This document shows positions 50,209 to 59,137 of a stretch of DNA of 64,000 nt, one piece after another (position 1 is the first letter of the stretch; each line of letters starts with the position of its first letter). The notes below the pieces were generated by a model. That model made no database searches. It saw only the letters and a list, made by a program, of their open reading frames with translations, and was not told the origin of the DNA. The position numbers and the translations under genes are program-made. The stretch is taken from contig JAGTRU010000024.1 in the NCBI GenBank assembly GCA_018261905.1, positions 62,001 through 126,000 on the forward strand, in the 5' to 3' direction. The DNA is from Pseudomonadota bacterium (lineage in GTDB: Bacteria; Pseudomonadota; Gammaproteobacteria; Burkholderiales; Rhodocyclaceae).

Positions 50209-51377
50209 TTTTCGTAATTCTCAACACTGACGATGCGGTCCTGGACCTTGGCGAGATCGATGATCTCCGGAGCAATGTAGTGCTTCTGGCCGGCATGGTA
50301 AATAGCCCGCACCACCGGCTGGAGCAGATTGCTCTCATTTTGCTCGATAACCACGCCCAGGCGTTTGCTTTCCAGTTGTACCAGGGTGCCGCTCGGATAG
50401 ATGCCGATGGCGCGGATGAAGGTTTTAACCAGTTGCGGTGAAAAATGGTGGCTGCTCCATTCGAGCAATTTCTTCAGCGCCAGCGGTGGCGGCATCCCCT
50501 TGTGATAGATGCGCTCCGATGAAATGGCGTCGTACACATCGACGATCGAGGCCATCTGCCCATAGGGCGCGATCTGCTCGCCGGCCAGCTTGTGCGGGTA
50601 ACCACTGCCGTCGAAGCGTTCGTGGTGCTGGCCGACAACCTGCAACGCCGTGGCGCCGATCCCGGCGCTCTGCTGCAACAGCTCGACGCCGAGCGCGACG
50701 TGTTGCTGCATCTGGAGATATTCCGCTTCGCTCAACTTGGCCGGCTTGTTGAGAATTGCGTCCGGCACGCGGGCCTTGCCGACATCGTGCAGCAAGCCAC
50801 CGAGCGCGATTTCGTTGATCGTCGGGCGGGGCAGTTGCAGGGCCCGGCCGAAGGCGACGAGCAGCGCGCAGACGCTGACCGAGTGCTGAAACGTATAGTT
50901 GTCGTGGCTTTTCAGGCGAACCAGGGGCAACAGCGCATCCTGATTGCGGAACATCGAATCGACGGTATTTTCGATCAGCGGTTTCACCCGATCGACCTGG
51001 ATCGCCCGGCCCAGACGGATGTCCGCCATCATGTGGTGCACCATCTTGTTGGCTTCGCCATGCAGGCGCCGGGCACGGGCCGCTTCTTCGCGCAACTCGG
51101 TAAACACCGGCCGGGCCGCCCGCTTCTCGGCGATTTCGCGCAGCCGGCGCTCAAGATCGGCATTGACCTCCTGCTCGCTGCGCGCCGCCCAGACATCCGC
51201 CCCCTTGACGGTATCGATATACAACTCGCGGATGCCAAGATTGCGGATCTTGTCCACGGTTGCCTGATCATGCACGGCAAAGGAGTTGACGAGAAACGGA
51301 TGATCCAGCCAGCCGCAGTTCAGGTCATGGATATACATGCCCGGCTGCAACTGTTCGGAACGAATCTGCTTGATCAT
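50172..51377 (-). CDS. HD-GYP-domain c-di-GMP phosphodiesterase
   Basis: 401 residues from ATG 51377 (MIKQIRSEQLQPGMYIHDLN). The N-terminal DUF3391 domain runs to about 130; the HD-GYP domain shows the intact HD pair His197-Asp198 (GLLHDVGKARVPD) and HHERFDGSGYP (His251, His252, Glu253, Asp256, Gly259), so c-di-GMP hydrolysis is expected. It is the first gene of a three-gene operon with the coiled-coil protein and the degenerate HD-GYP paralogue. It is divergent from the ABC-F gene with 42 bp between starts. Confidence 0.94.
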   Translation of the reverse strand: MIKQIRSEQLQPGMYIHDLNCGWLDHPFLVNSFAVHDQATVDKIRNLGIRELYIDTVKGADVWAARSEQEVNADLERRLREIAEKRAARPVFTELREEAARARRLHGEANKMVHHMMADIRLGRAIQVDRVKPLIENTVDSMFRNQDALLPLVRLKSHDNYTFQHSVSVCALLVAFGRALQLPRPTINEIALGGLLHDVGKARVPDAILNKPAKLSEAEYLQMQQHVALGVELLQQSAGIGATALQVVGQHHERFDGSGYPHKLAGEQIAPYGQMASIVDVYDAISSERIYHKGMPPPLALKKLLEWSSHHFSPQLVKTFIRAIGIYPSGTLVQLESKRLGVVIEQNESNLLQPVVRAIYHAGQKHYIAPEIIDLAKVQDRIVSVENYEKWKIDPYLCLPA

Positions 51378-51419
51378 GCGGCAGATTCTAGCAGTCCGCC
51401 CGCTATAATCTGCCCCCTC

Positions 51420-53327
51420 ATGATCGCCCTCCGCCAAGTCACTTTTGCCCGCGCCGGCCGCCCGCTGGTCGTCGATGCCTCAGTCCAGCTGCATACCGGC
51501 TGGAAAGTCGGCGTCGTCGGCGCCAACGGCTGCGGCAAGTCCAGCCTGTTCGCCCTGCTCGCCAACGAATTGCACGCCGAATCCGGCGATGTCGAACTCC
51601 CGGCCAGTTGGCACATCGCCCGCGTCACCCAGGAAACCCCGGCCTTGCCCGACGCCGCCCTCGATTTCGTGCTCGACGGCGATCTTGAACTACGCCGCGT
51701 CGAACGCGAGCTGGCGGCCGCCGAAGAACGCGGCGATGGCGTCGCGATCGGCCTGCTGCACGCGCGCTATGGCGAAATCGACGGTTATTCGGCCAAGGCC
51801 CGCGCCGCCGAAGTGCTGCATGGTCTCGGCTTCAAGGATGCCGATTTCACCCGGCCGGTTGCCGAATTCTCCGGCGGCTGGCGGGTCCGCCTCAATCTGG
51901 CCCGTGCCCTCTCGTGCCGCGCCGACCTGTTGCTGCTCGACGAACCGACCAACCACCTCGATCTCGACGCGGTGTTCTGGCTGGAAAGCTGGCTGAAAAG
52001 CACGCCGGCGACGCTGTTGCTGATTTCCCACGACCGCGACTTCCTCGACGCCGTAGTCGGCCAGATCCTCTCCATCGATCTGCAACGCATCAGCCTGACC
52101 ACTGGCGGCTATTCCGACTACGAACGCGCCCGCGCCGCCCGCCTGGCCGTCCAGCAATCGGCATTCGAAGCCCAGCAGCGGCAGATCGCCCACCTGTCGA
52201 CCTACATCGCGCGCTTCCGCGCCAAGGCCACCAAGGCCCGCCAGGCACAGAGCCGGATCAAGACGCTGGAACGCATGGAGATGGTCGCCGCCGCCCATGT
52301 CGATTCGCCCTTCCATTTCAGCTTCCGCGAGCCGAGCGCCCTGCCCGACCCGCTGCTGACCATCGACCGGGCTGCGGCCGGTTACGGCGAGCGCCGGATT
52401 CTCGAAAACATCAACCTGACCCTGCGCCCCGGCTGTCGCATCGGCCTGCTCGGCCGCAACGGCGCCGGCAAATCGACCCTGGTCAAACTGCTCGCCGGTA
52501 GCATCCAGCAACAAGGTGGCGAGCGCAAGGAAGCCAAGGCCCTGAACATCGGCTACTTCGCCCAGCACCAGCTCGAACAACTGCGCCCCGACGAATCGCC
52601 GCTGCAACACCTGGCCCGCCTCGAACCGACGGTACCGGAACAGGAATTGCGCGACTACATCGGCGGCTTCGATTTCCGCGGCGACATGGCGATGCGCGCC
52701 ATCGAACCCTTCTCCGGCGGCGAAAAATCCCGCTTGGCGCTCGCCCTGCTCATTCGCACCAAACCCAACCTGCTGCTCCTCGACGAACCGACCAACCACC
52801 TCGACCTGGAAATGCGCGAAGCCCTGACCTTCGCGCTGCAGGACTACGAAGGCGGCGTCGTCTTCGTCTCACACGACCGCCACCTGCTGCGTACTTGCGC
52901 CGACGAACTGCTGCTCGTCGCCGATGGCAAGGTCACCGAATTCGAAGGTGACCTCGACGACTACGCTAGCTGGCTGGCCGCCCAGCGCAATGCCGAAAAG
53001 GCGGCCGAACCGGATGTTGCCGCCGAGAAAAATGAACGCCTGCAGGTACGGGCGGATGCCAAGGCCAACCGCCAGGCCATCCTCGCCCAACGCCGGCCGC
53101 TGCTCAAGGAAATCGAGCAGTTGGAAAGGAAGCTCGGCAAGTGGAACGAAGAAAAGGCGGCCTTGGAAGTTTCCTTCGCCGATCCCGAGTTTTATACGAC
53201 TGTGGATCGGGCCAAGAGCGAGGAGATGCACAAGCAGGCCGCGCTGCTCGGCGAGCAGATTGACGAGGCGGAAATGCGCTGGCTGGAAGTGCATGAGGCG
53301 CTGGAAGCGCTGCCGGCCGTAGACTGA
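51420..53327 (+). CDS. ABC-F family ATPase (Uup/YheS type)
   Basis: 635 residues with two nucleotide-binding domains and no membrane segments. Walker A GANGCGKSS and GRNGAGKST, signature motifs EFSGGWRVRL and PFSGGEKSRL, and Walker B LLLDEPTNHLD twice are all intact. Between them is the ABC-F linker (KATKARQAQSRIKTLERMEM) that inserts toward the ribosome P-site. The C-terminal helical tail is Lys/Glu-rich. ABC-F proteins are translation factors or resistance proteins; the YheS/EttA-like class is likely, given the housekeeping context. Confidence 0.95.
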   Translation: MIALRQVTFARAGRPLVVDASVQLHTGWKVGVVGANGCGKSSLFALLANELHAESGDVELPASWHIARVTQETPALPDAALDFVLDGDLELRRVERELAAAEERGDGVAIGLLHARYGEIDGYSAKARAAEVLHGLGFKDADFTRPVAEFSGGWRVRLNLARALSCRADLLLLDEPTNHLDLDAVFWLESWLKSTPATLLLISHDRDFLDAVVGQILSIDLQRISLTTGGYSDYERARAARLAVQQSAFEAQQRQIAHLSTYIARFRAKATKARQAQSRIKTLERMEMVAAAHVDSPFHFSFREPSALPDPLLTIDRAAAGYGERRILENINLTLRPGCRIGLLGRNGAGKSTLVKLLAGSIQQQGGERKEAKALNIGYFAQHQLEQLRPDESPLQHLARLEPTVPEQELRDYIGGFDFRGDMAMRAIEPFSGGEKSRLALALLIRTKPNLLLLDEPTNHLDLEMREALTFALQDYEGGVVFVSHDRHLLRTCADELLLVADGKVTEFEGDLDDYASWLAAQRNAEKAAEPDVAAEKNERLQVRADAKANRQAILAQRRPLLKEIEQLERKLGKWNEEKAALEVSFADPEFYTTVDRAKSEEMHKQAALLGEQIDEAEMRWLEVHEALEALPAVD

Positions 53328-53485
53328 AAGCGGCCGGGGCGGTGGCGGCGATACCGCCCCAACCGTTTCTGGCGGCGCCAGCCGAGAACCGGACATGCCA
53401 ATGTCCCAGGGCACTTTTTATCGCTTGACCTCGACCCGCCACTCCGCAAATATTAGCCGATGTCCCAGTGCGTCCTTCCTCTCCC

Positions 53486-54271
53486 ATGACCACAGACGTT
53501 CCCGAACCGCTTCCCGATTCCAGCGAGCGTCGCCGGGCATCTGACGCCGCGGCCCTGAAATTCAGGGAATCCGAAATCAAGGCGATGGCGCGGCAGCGGG
53601 CCGCCCTCGCCGAGGCCGATGCCGACGTCGAGACCATCGACATGGAGGGCAATCTGCCGCGCGGCAACGCCGAAGATGGCCAGGCGCAGGCATCGGCAAG
53701 CGCCCCGGCCAGCCGGCCGCTGACCGCCGAACAACGGAAAATCCGGCTGCAACTGGTCGTCTTCAAACATTCGCTCGAGACCTTTGCCGCCGCCAATCCG
53801 CTGCCCCGGGTCGGCATCTCGGACATCAAGCGAGGCGATGTCATCGCCATCGATACCATCGTCGGGCGCGTCTATCTGCAGATCGTCGACCGCATCAAGG
53901 GGGTGCGGCAAGATACCGGCGAAATCCTCTGCGAATGCCACTACGACCTGCCCGACCAGCACGTCCCGAAACACGCCGCCAGCATCCAGTTGCCGATCTG
54001 TACCCGGAATTTTGTGATCAACAATCCAGATGGCAGCACCCGCCTGGCCAGCCGAAAACTGAAGATGAGCACGGATACGGTGCTGCCGCCCCACGTCAGC
54101 AATCTTCTCGACGAGCGCTTTTTCACCGGCCTGACGATCTATGCCAGTCCGCAAGCGGACAGCGCCCGGCCGATCGACCTGGCGCGCTGGGTGATTCGCA
54201 TGGGGCTCAAGGCGAAAGCACTGATCGACGAGAACAATCGTCGGGAGAAGGAAAAGCGGGCGCTGAAGTAA
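53486..54271 (+). CDS. Uncharacterised protein
   Basis: 261 residues from ATG 53486; GTG 53468 is an alternative. No signal peptide. A charged N-terminal half with SERRRASDAAALKFRESEIKAMARQRAA is followed by a beta-rich middle (VGISDIKRGDVIAIDTIVGRVYLQIVDRIKGV) and a Lys-rich C-terminus (ALIDENNRREKEKRALK). I do not recognise a domain with confidence. It precedes the second palindromic repeat and is probably monocistronic. Confidence 0.75.
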   Translation: MTTDVPEPLPDSSERRRASDAAALKFRESEIKAMARQRAALAEADADVETIDMEGNLPRGNAEDGQAQASASAPASRPLTAEQRKIRLQLVVFKHSLETFAAANPLPRVGISDIKRGDVIAIDTIVGRVYLQIVDRIKGVRQDTGEILCECHYDLPDQHVPKHAASIQLPICTRNFVINNPDGSTRLASRKLKMSTDTVLPPHVSNLLDERFFTGLTIYASPQADSARPIDLARWVIRMGLKAKALIDENNRREKEKRALK

Positions 54272-54367
54272 GAGCAACGGCGGTTGAAGAATGCCGCTCG
54301 GCAAGGGGATGTTGAAGCCAGGGAGCAGGCGGGCGGGGAGTGATTGTTCACGTGTATTACTGCTGTT

Positions 54368-54862
54368 TTCCGCCTGGCGGGCGGGCGTACTTTCTTCTTG
54401 CTTCGCCAAGAAGAAAGTAGCCAAAGAAGAAGGCGACCCCAGGGTCGGCGCCCGCTGCGCGGGTCCCTTGCGCTACTCGGCAGGCCGGGCGGCTTGCTAA
54501 ACTCGCCTGCGGCTCAGACAACGCAAGCCGAAGGCCCCCGGCCTACCTGCGTTGCTCAGCGCCTCTCATGGGGACCCGAAAAACGTCACGGAACGACGGC
54601 TCTGCCCAGGAAAGGAAACCCTCGGTTTTAGCGGTCAATTACTGGAAATAGGCAAAAACGAATATTGCCGGTTCGGCGGCGACGCCTTTCCGGGTCCCCA
54701 TGTGGAGCGCCGAGCAACGGAGCTGTTGGCGGATAAAGGGCGAGGACTGTCTGAGGCACGCAGGGCCGAGTTCCGCAGCCCCCGCCAGCAGCGAGTAGCG
54801 CAGGGGAGTCGGCGCAGCCGACCGCGTAGCCTGGGGTCGCCTTTTCTTTGGCTACTTTCTAT
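54368..54862. repeat. Large imperfect palindromic element, copy 2 (~495 bp, right end truncated)
   Basis: Left half about 54368-54590, right half about 54675-54862, in inverted orientation. The left terminal hairpin is 54388-54419 (arms TACTTTCTTCTTG/CAAGAAGAAAGTA). The right half ends inside the corresponding sequence (GGCTACTTTCT then unrelated ATCGCG), so the last hairpin is missing. The central ~90 bp also match copy 1 at 19480-19550 in blocks. No gene inside. It lies between the 53486 gene and thrH. Confidence 0.83.
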
Positions 54863-54897
54863 CGCGATTTTCCGAATCCGCCCGCAGGAGCCTCCCC

Positions 54898-55506
54898 GTG
54901 CAAATCGTCTGTCTTGACCTCGAAGGGGTCCTCGTCCCCGAAATCTGGATCGAATTCTCCAAGCGCACGGGGATACCCGAACTGACGCGCACGACGCGCG
55001 AAGAGCCGGATTACGACAAGCTCATGAGCTACCGCCTGGACATCCTGCGCCAGCACCAGCTCGGCCTGCCGGACATCCAGAAGGTGATCGCCGAAATGGG
55101 CCCGATGCCCGGCGCCCGCGCTTTCCTCGACAAGCTGCGCGAGGATTACCAGGTGGTCATCCTCTCCGACACTTTCTACGAGTTCGCCCATCCGCTGATG
55201 CGCCAACTGGGCTGGCCGACGCTGTTCTGCCACTCGCTGGAAGCCGGTGCTGACGGCATGCTGGTCAATTACCACCTGCGCATGCCCGACCAGAAGCGCG
55301 AAGCGGTCAAGCGCTTCAAGGAACTCAATTTCACCATCGTCGCCGCCGGCGATTCCTACAACGACACCGCCATGCTCGGCGAAGCCCACGGCGGCATCCT
55401 TTTCCACCCGCCGGAAAACGTCATCCGCGAATTCCCGCAGTACCCGGTCGTCCTCAATTACGACGACCTGCGCACGCAAATCGACAAAGCGTTTGCTAGC
55501 TGCTAG
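54898..55506 (+). CDS. thrH: ThrH phosphoserine phosphatase/homoserine phosphotransferase
   Basis: 202 residues, GTG start preceded by AGGAGCC. The HAD-family protein begins IVCLDLEGVLVPEIWIEF, where DLEGV is the ThrH variant of the HAD motif I, and continues VVILSDTFYEFAHPLMRQLG (motif II), and AAGDSYNDTAMLGEAHGGILFHPPENVIREFP (motif III/IV). The close match to P. aeruginosa ThrH, which dephosphorylates phosphoserine and transfers phosphate to homoserine, supports the name. Downstream is purU; both concern one-carbon/serine metabolism. Confidence 0.95.
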   Translation: MQIVCLDLEGVLVPEIWIEFSKRTGIPELTRTTREEPDYDKLMSYRLDILRQHQLGLPDIQKVIAEMGPMPGARAFLDKLREDYQVVILSDTFYEFAHPLMRQLGWPTLFCHSLEAGADGMLVNYHLRMPDQKREAVKRFKELNFTIVAAGDSYNDTAMLGEAHGGILFHPPENVIREFPQYPVVLNYDDLRTQIDKAFASC

Positions 55507-55510
55507 TCGT

Positions 55511-55649
55511 TAGGATCGAGTTGCCTAGCAAGATCAAACCCGCTGAATCCTCGATCCTAATACCTCAATCCTAAGTTTATTGCCTAGGATCCAGTTACCT
55601 AGCAAGACCAACCCCACTCGATCCTCGATCCTAATAGCTCGATCCTAAA
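55511..55649. repeat. Dispersed intergenic repeat, copies D1 and D2 (tandem 65-bp units)
   Basis: Two 65-bp units, 55511-55575 and 55585-55649, separated by 9 bp, differ at 10 positions by my hand alignment. Each runs from TAGGATC-AGTT-CCTAGCAAG through TCCTCGATCCTAATA to CTC-ATCCTAA. The TAGGATCGAG and CTCGATCCTA ends are inverted relative to each other. The second unit ends 4 bp before the purU ATG, so the repeat supplies the purU leader. Confidence 0.88.
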
Positions 55650-55653
55650 CCCC

Positions 55654-56517
55654 ATGCATCGCGACCGTTTCTACACGCTTTCCGCTTCCTGCCCGGACCA
55701 GGTGGGCATCATTGCCCGCGTTTCCGGCTTCATCGCCGGCAATGGCGGCTGGATACTCGAGTCGAGCTTCCACTCCGACGTGCTCAGCGGTCGCTATTTC
55801 ATGCGCATTGAGATCAAGGCGGATTCGCTGCCTTTCATGCTCGCCGAGTTCCGCGAACGCTTTGCCAGTGAAGTCGCCGAGCCGCTGCAGATGACCTGGC
55901 GGATCAACGACAGCGCCGTCAAGAAACGCGTCGTGGTGCTGGTTTCCAAGCAGGAACATTGCCTCTACGACCTGCTGGCGCGCTGGCAGGCTCGGGAACT
56001 GGATATCGAGATTCCCTGCGTCATTTCCAATCACGACACCTTCCGCGGTTTCGTCGAATGGCACGGCATTCCCTTCCATCACGTGCCGGTCACCGCCGAT
56101 AACAAGGCCGGTGCCTATGCCGAGATGCAGCGCATTTTCGAGGATGTCAGCGGCGACGCCATGGTCCTCGCCCGCTACATGCAGATCCTCTCGCCGGAAC
56201 TGTGCGCCGCGCTGGCCGGCAAGATCATCAACATCCACCATTCCTTCCTGCCCAGCTTCGCCGGCGCCAAGCCCTATCACCAGGCTTACGAACGCGGCGT
56301 CAAGCTGATCGGCGCCACCTGCCACTACGTCACCGCCGAGCTTGACCAGGGACCGATCATCGAGCAGGACGTCATCCGCATCGACCATTCCGATTCGCCG
56401 AACGACATGGTGCGCTACGGCAAGGACATCGAGAAGACGGTACTTGCCCGCGGCCTGCGCTACCACCTGGAAGACCGGGTGCTGGTGCATGGCAACAAGA
56501 CCGTCGTCTTCCGTTAA
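55654..56517 (+). CDS. purU: Formyltetrahydrofolate deformylase
   Basis: 287 residues. An N-terminal ACT domain (FYTLSASCPDQVGIIARVSG) is followed by a formyltransferase-like catalytic domain with HGIPFHHVPVTADNKAGAYAEM, KIINIHHSFLPSFAGAKPYHQAYERGVKLIGATCHYVTAELDQGPIIEQD; the catalytic Asn, His and Asp positions are present. PurU hydrolyses 10-formyl-THF to formate and THF, supplying formate for PurT. The start follows the tandem repeat directly, with no clear Shine-Dalgarno, so its translation start may depend on the repeat sequence. Confidence 0.96.
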   Translation: MHRDRFYTLSASCPDQVGIIARVSGFIAGNGGWILESSFHSDVLSGRYFMRIEIKADSLPFMLAEFRERFASEVAEPLQMTWRINDSAVKKRVVVLVSKQEHCLYDLLARWQARELDIEIPCVISNHDTFRGFVEWHGIPFHHVPVTADNKAGAYAEMQRIFEDVSGDAMVLARYMQILSPELCAALAGKIINIHHSFLPSFAGAKPYHQAYERGVKLIGATCHYVTAELDQGPIIEQDVIRIDHSDSPNDMVRYGKDIEKTVLARGLRYHLEDRVLVHGNKTVVFR

Positions 56518-56520
56518 GCG

Positions 56521-57063
56521 ATGTTGATCCGGCGCCACGACTCGCTGCTGCTGGTCGTCGATATCCAGGAAAAACTGGCCCCGGCCATCGACGGCAGCGA
56601 GTGGGTGATCGCCAATTCCGTCCGTCTGCTCGAAGCCGCCCGCCAGTTGGGTGTGCCGGCCTTCGTCTCGGAGCAGTATGTGCGCGGCCTCGGGCCCAGT
56701 CTCGAAACGATCCGCGCCGCCGCGCTTACTGCCCGGTTTTTCGAGAAAACGCATTTTTCCTGCGCCGCCGAACCGGGCGTGCTCGAGCAATTGCGCGCCG
56801 CCAGTCGCCCGCAGGCGATCCTGACCGGCACGGAAGCCCATGTCTGCGTGCTGCAGACGGCCTTTGGCCTGCACGACGCCGGCTTTGAGGTGTTCGTCGT
56901 GGCCGATGCGGTCGCCTCGCGCCACCCGGACAACCGCAGCGCCGCCCTCGAACGCCTGCGCGGTGGCGGCATCGGCATCGTCACCACCGAGATGGTGCTG
57001 TTCGAATGGCTGCACCAGGCCGGCACCGACGAATTCCGCGCCCTGCTGCCCCTGCTCAAATAA
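56521..57063 (+). CDS. Isochorismatase-family cysteine hydrolase
   Basis: 180 residues. The isochorismatase-like Rossmann hydrolase fold carries the catalytic Asp in LLLVVDIQEKLAPAI, the Lys in EKTHFSC and the Cys in GTEAHVCVLQTAFGL. It belongs to the nicotinamidase/ureidoacrylate/YcaC-like class; the substrate cannot be told. It starts 3 bp after purU and ends with a terminator shared with amtB. Confidence 0.9.
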   Translation: MLIRRHDSLLLVVDIQEKLAPAIDGSEWVIANSVRLLEAARQLGVPAFVSEQYVRGLGPSLETIRAAALTARFFEKTHFSCAAEPGVLEQLRAASRPQAILTGTEAHVCVLQTAFGLHDAGFEVFVVADAVASRHPDNRSAALERLRGGGIGIVTTEMVLFEWLHQAGTDEFRALLPLLK

Positions 57064-57103
57064 GCCGGCGCGCCATAGGCCGCCGCTCTGCCAAGCCCAC
57101 CCC

Positions 57104-57130
57104 AAAAAAACGGGCACCGACTGGTGCCCG
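57104..57130 (-). terminator. Rho-independent terminator after amtB
   Basis: CGGGCACC (57111-57118) and GGTGCCCG (57123-57130) form an 8-bp stem with a 4-nt loop. On the minus strand seven T residues follow (57104-57110). It also lies after the convergent isochorismatase-like gene. Confidence 0.92.
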
Positions 57131-57210
57131 AAGGGAGAGAAATTAGCGAGCGGTTCTTGCTCGCTTGCCGTCCCCGACCGGCCAGGTGACCAGCCGGGGC
57201 GGCAAGGATC

Positions 57211-58704
57211 TTAGTGGTGGTAAGCGGTTTCGCCGTGCGAGGTGAGGTCGAGACCTTCACGCTCTTCTTCTTCCGGCACGCGCAGACCGATGACGATATC
57301 GACCAGCTTGTAGGCCACCAGGGAAACGACGCCGGACCAGACGATCACGGTGCCGACACCCCACAGTTGGCTGATGACTTGCGCGGTCATGTCGAAGTCG
57401 CCGACCTTGTTGGCCACGTAGTCATAGACGCCCGTACCGCCGAGGGCCGGATCGACGAAGACACCGGTGAGGATGGCACCGAGGATACCGCCGACACCAT
57501 GCACGCCGAAGACGTCGAGCGAGTCGTCAGCACCGAGCAGCTTCTTCAGGCCATTGACGCCCCACAGGCAGACCACACCAGCCAGCAGGCCGATGATGAT
57601 GGCACCCATGACGCCGACAAAGCCGGCGGCCGGGGTGATTGCCACGAGACCGGCAACAGCACCGGAAGCAGCACCCAGCATCGAGGGCTTGCCCTTCAGC
57701 ATCCATTCGGCAAACATCCAGGAGAGTGCGGCACAAGCCGTGGCGACCCAGGTGTTGACCATGGCCAGAGCGGCACCGCCGGAAGCTTCGAGAGCCGAGC
57801 CGGCGTTGAAGCCGAACCAGCCGAACCACAGCAGGGAAGCACCGATCATGGTGAAGGTCAGGGAGTGCGGGGCCATCGAAACATTGCCCAGGCCGCTGCG
57901 CTTGCCGATCATGTAGGCACCGACCAGGCCGGCCATGGCGGCGTTGATATGCACCACAGTACCGCCGGCAAAGTCGAGCGCCCCCTTCTGGAACAGGAAG
58001 CCGGCCGTCTTGCCGGCAGCTTCGCCAGCCGCGGCGTCGATGTAGGCATCCGGACCCGCCCAGTACCACACCATGTGGGCCATCGGGATGTAGGACAGCG
58101 TGAACCAGATGACCATGAAGACCAGGACGGCGGCGAACTTGGCACGCTCAGCGAAGGCACCAACGATCAGGCAGGCGGTAATCGCCGCAAAGGCGCCCTG
58201 GAAGATGACGTAGGCCAGTTCGGAGATGTTCACTCCCTTGGTGAAGGTGGCGACCACGGAATCAACCGTGATGCCCTTCAGGAAGAGCTTGTCGAGCACG
58301 CCGAAGAAAGCGTTGCCCTCGGTGAAGGCAGCCGAGTAGCCATAGATGACCCAGAGAACCGTGATCAACGAGAAAGTCACGAAGACTTGCATCAGCACCG
58401 ACAGCATGTTCTTGGTGCGCACCAGGCCGCCGTAGAACAGCGCCAGACCGGGAATCGACATCAGGATGACGAGCGCAGCACTGGTCATGACCCAGGCGTT
58501 GTCGCCCTTGTTGGGGGGAGTCGGTGCTGCGGCCGGTGCAGCAGCCGGAGCGGCCTCCACAGCCGCGGCCGGAGCCGCTGCCGCCGGGGCGGCAGCCGGC
58601 GCGGTTGCCGCCGGTTCGGCAACAACAGCCTTTTCTTCAGCCCAGGTCGGCGCGGCAAAACCAACGGCGCCGAGCAGGGCGAGCATGGCAAATAAGCGTT
58701 TCAT
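57211..58704 (-). CDS. amtB: Ammonium transporter AmtB
   Basis: 497 residues. A cleavable signal peptide (MLALLGAVGFAAPTWA) is followed by a long Ala/Pro/Glu-rich periplasmic leader (about 23-70) and eleven transmembrane helices. The twin pore histidines are seen in GGTVVHINAAMAG and DVFGVHGVGGILG, and the Phe gate region is intact. The C-terminal tail (GLRVPEEEEREGLDLTSHGETAYH) is the GlnK-binding part. AmtB imports ammonium under nitrogen limitation and is blocked by GlnK. It is last in a torF-glnK-amtB operon. Confidence 0.96.
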   Translation of the reverse strand: MKRLFAMLALLGAVGFAAPTWAEEKAVVAEPAATAPAAAPAAAAPAAAVEAAPAAAPAAAPTPPNKGDNAWVMTSAALVILMSIPGLALFYGGLVRTKNMLSVLMQVFVTFSLITVLWVIYGYSAAFTEGNAFFGVLDKLFLKGITVDSVVATFTKGVNISELAYVIFQGAFAAITACLIVGAFAERAKFAAVLVFMVIWFTLSYIPMAHMVWYWAGPDAYIDAAAGEAAGKTAGFLFQKGALDFAGGTVVHINAAMAGLVGAYMIGKRSGLGNVSMAPHSLTFTMIGASLLWFGWFGFNAGSALEASGGAALAMVNTWVATACAALSWMFAEWMLKGKPSMLGAASGAVAGLVAITPAAGFVGVMGAIIIGLLAGVVCLWGVNGLKKLLGADDSLDVFGVHGVGGILGAILTGVFVDPALGGTGVYDYVANKVGDFDMTAQVISQLWGVGTVIVWSGVVSLVAYKLVDIVIGLRVPEEEEREGLDLTSHGETAYHH

Positions 58705-58716
58705 TGCGTGATCTCC

Positions 58717-59127
<411 letters not shown>

Positions 59128-59137
59128 TTAATGCAAA

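Noticed and set aside
54344-54917. Short open frames before thrH
   Set aside because: They lie in palindromic element copy 2 and its truncated end; same artefact as above.
55511-55649. Tandem 65-bp units considered as a CRISPR array
   Set aside because: Only two units, 9-bp spacer, 10 mismatches between them and no cas genes; they are gene-leader repeats.
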